Source: CAZNVB01 sp964651495 (GTDB lineage: Bacteria; Acidobacteriota; Aminicenantia; Aminicenantales; UBA8522). Taken from it: a stretch of DNA of 14,292 bases. The notes beneath the pieces were generated by a model that made no database searches, was not told the origin of the DNA, and worked only from the letters and a program-made list of their open reading frames with translations. Location of the stretch: the NCBI GenBank assembly GCA_964651495.1, contig CAZYWP010000081.1:1-14292 (forward strand), given 5' to 3'. Below, in pieces: positions 14,249 to 14,292 of the stretch (positions are counted from its first letter, which is position 1; each line of letters opens with the position of its first letter). Position numbers and translations under genes: made by a program.

Positions 14249-14292
14249 CCGTCAAGGCTCCGGTATTGGATTCGTCAGCCCGCTCGTTTCCC
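14231..14292 (-). repeat. Right copy of the terminal inverted repeat / possible structured leader element
   Basis: Positions 14268-14292 are the exact reverse complement of 9-33, and similarity extends to about 14231. The copy reaches the very last base of the window. Read on the minus strand it points toward glgA, but it lies over 100 bases upstream of the predicted glgA promoter, so it would be in the glgA message only if an additional upstream promoter exists. It may instead belong to a gene outside the window or be a dispersed repeat. Confidence 0.6.

Noticed and set aside
1..14292. A mobile element bounded by terminal inverted repeats
   Set aside because: No transposase, integrase or target duplication is visible, and the content is core purine and glycogen metabolism. 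The repeats are better explained as dispersed elements or leaders.

Overview
The window is GC-rich bacterial DNA, densely packed with ordinary chromosomal genes. No transposase, phage, CRISPR, tRNA or rRNA signal was seen. It looks like central and storage metabolism of a free-living, probably anaerobic bacterium. Three features suggest a deep-branching phylum, and Aminicenantes- or Acidobacteria-like lineages would fit: three GH57 enzymes, an archaeal-type IMP cyclohydrolase beside a stand-alone AICAR transformylase, and a GalT-like protein. This placement is inference; no marker gene is present to prove it.

Layout. 1-165: a leader with the first copy of a repeat or structured element, then a weak promoter. 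166-540 (+): a VanZ-like membrane protein. 550-1281 (-): a LOG/TIGR00730 family protein. 1282-1660: a divergent intergenic region with a good promoter facing each way. 1661-3486 (+): a two-gene purine operon for the last two steps to IMP. 3552-12592 (+): a tight run of eight genes. It starts with a 53-residue zinc-ribbon-like protein, then three GH57 glucan-active enzymes (amylase/pullulanase-like, 4-alpha-glucanotransferase-like, branching enzyme), glgC, a soluble GAF sensor histidine kinase, a lone receiver protein and a GalT/ADP-glucose-phosphorylase-like protein. 12673-14121 (-): glgA, convergent with the run. 14122-14292: the glgA promoter region and the second, inverted copy of the repeat element.

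How the genes work together. GlgC makes ADP-glucose, GlgA polymerises it, and the GH57 branching enzyme adds branches. The other two GH57 enzymes probably trim, debranch or rearrange the glucan. The GalT-like enzyme probably moves a nucleotidyl group between sugar phosphates and could act on ADP-glucose itself. The kinase and receiver are translationally coupled to glgC, which suggests that the storage pathway is tied to a cytoplasmic signal.

Most unusual points: the two-component pair inside a glycogen operon; glgA with a near-consensus extended -10 box inside a perfect palindrome abutting its start codon, which predicts a leaderless message; the separate PurO-like and PurH2-like purine enzymes; and a 25-bp exact inverted repeat at both window ends with further similarity and hairpins beside it.
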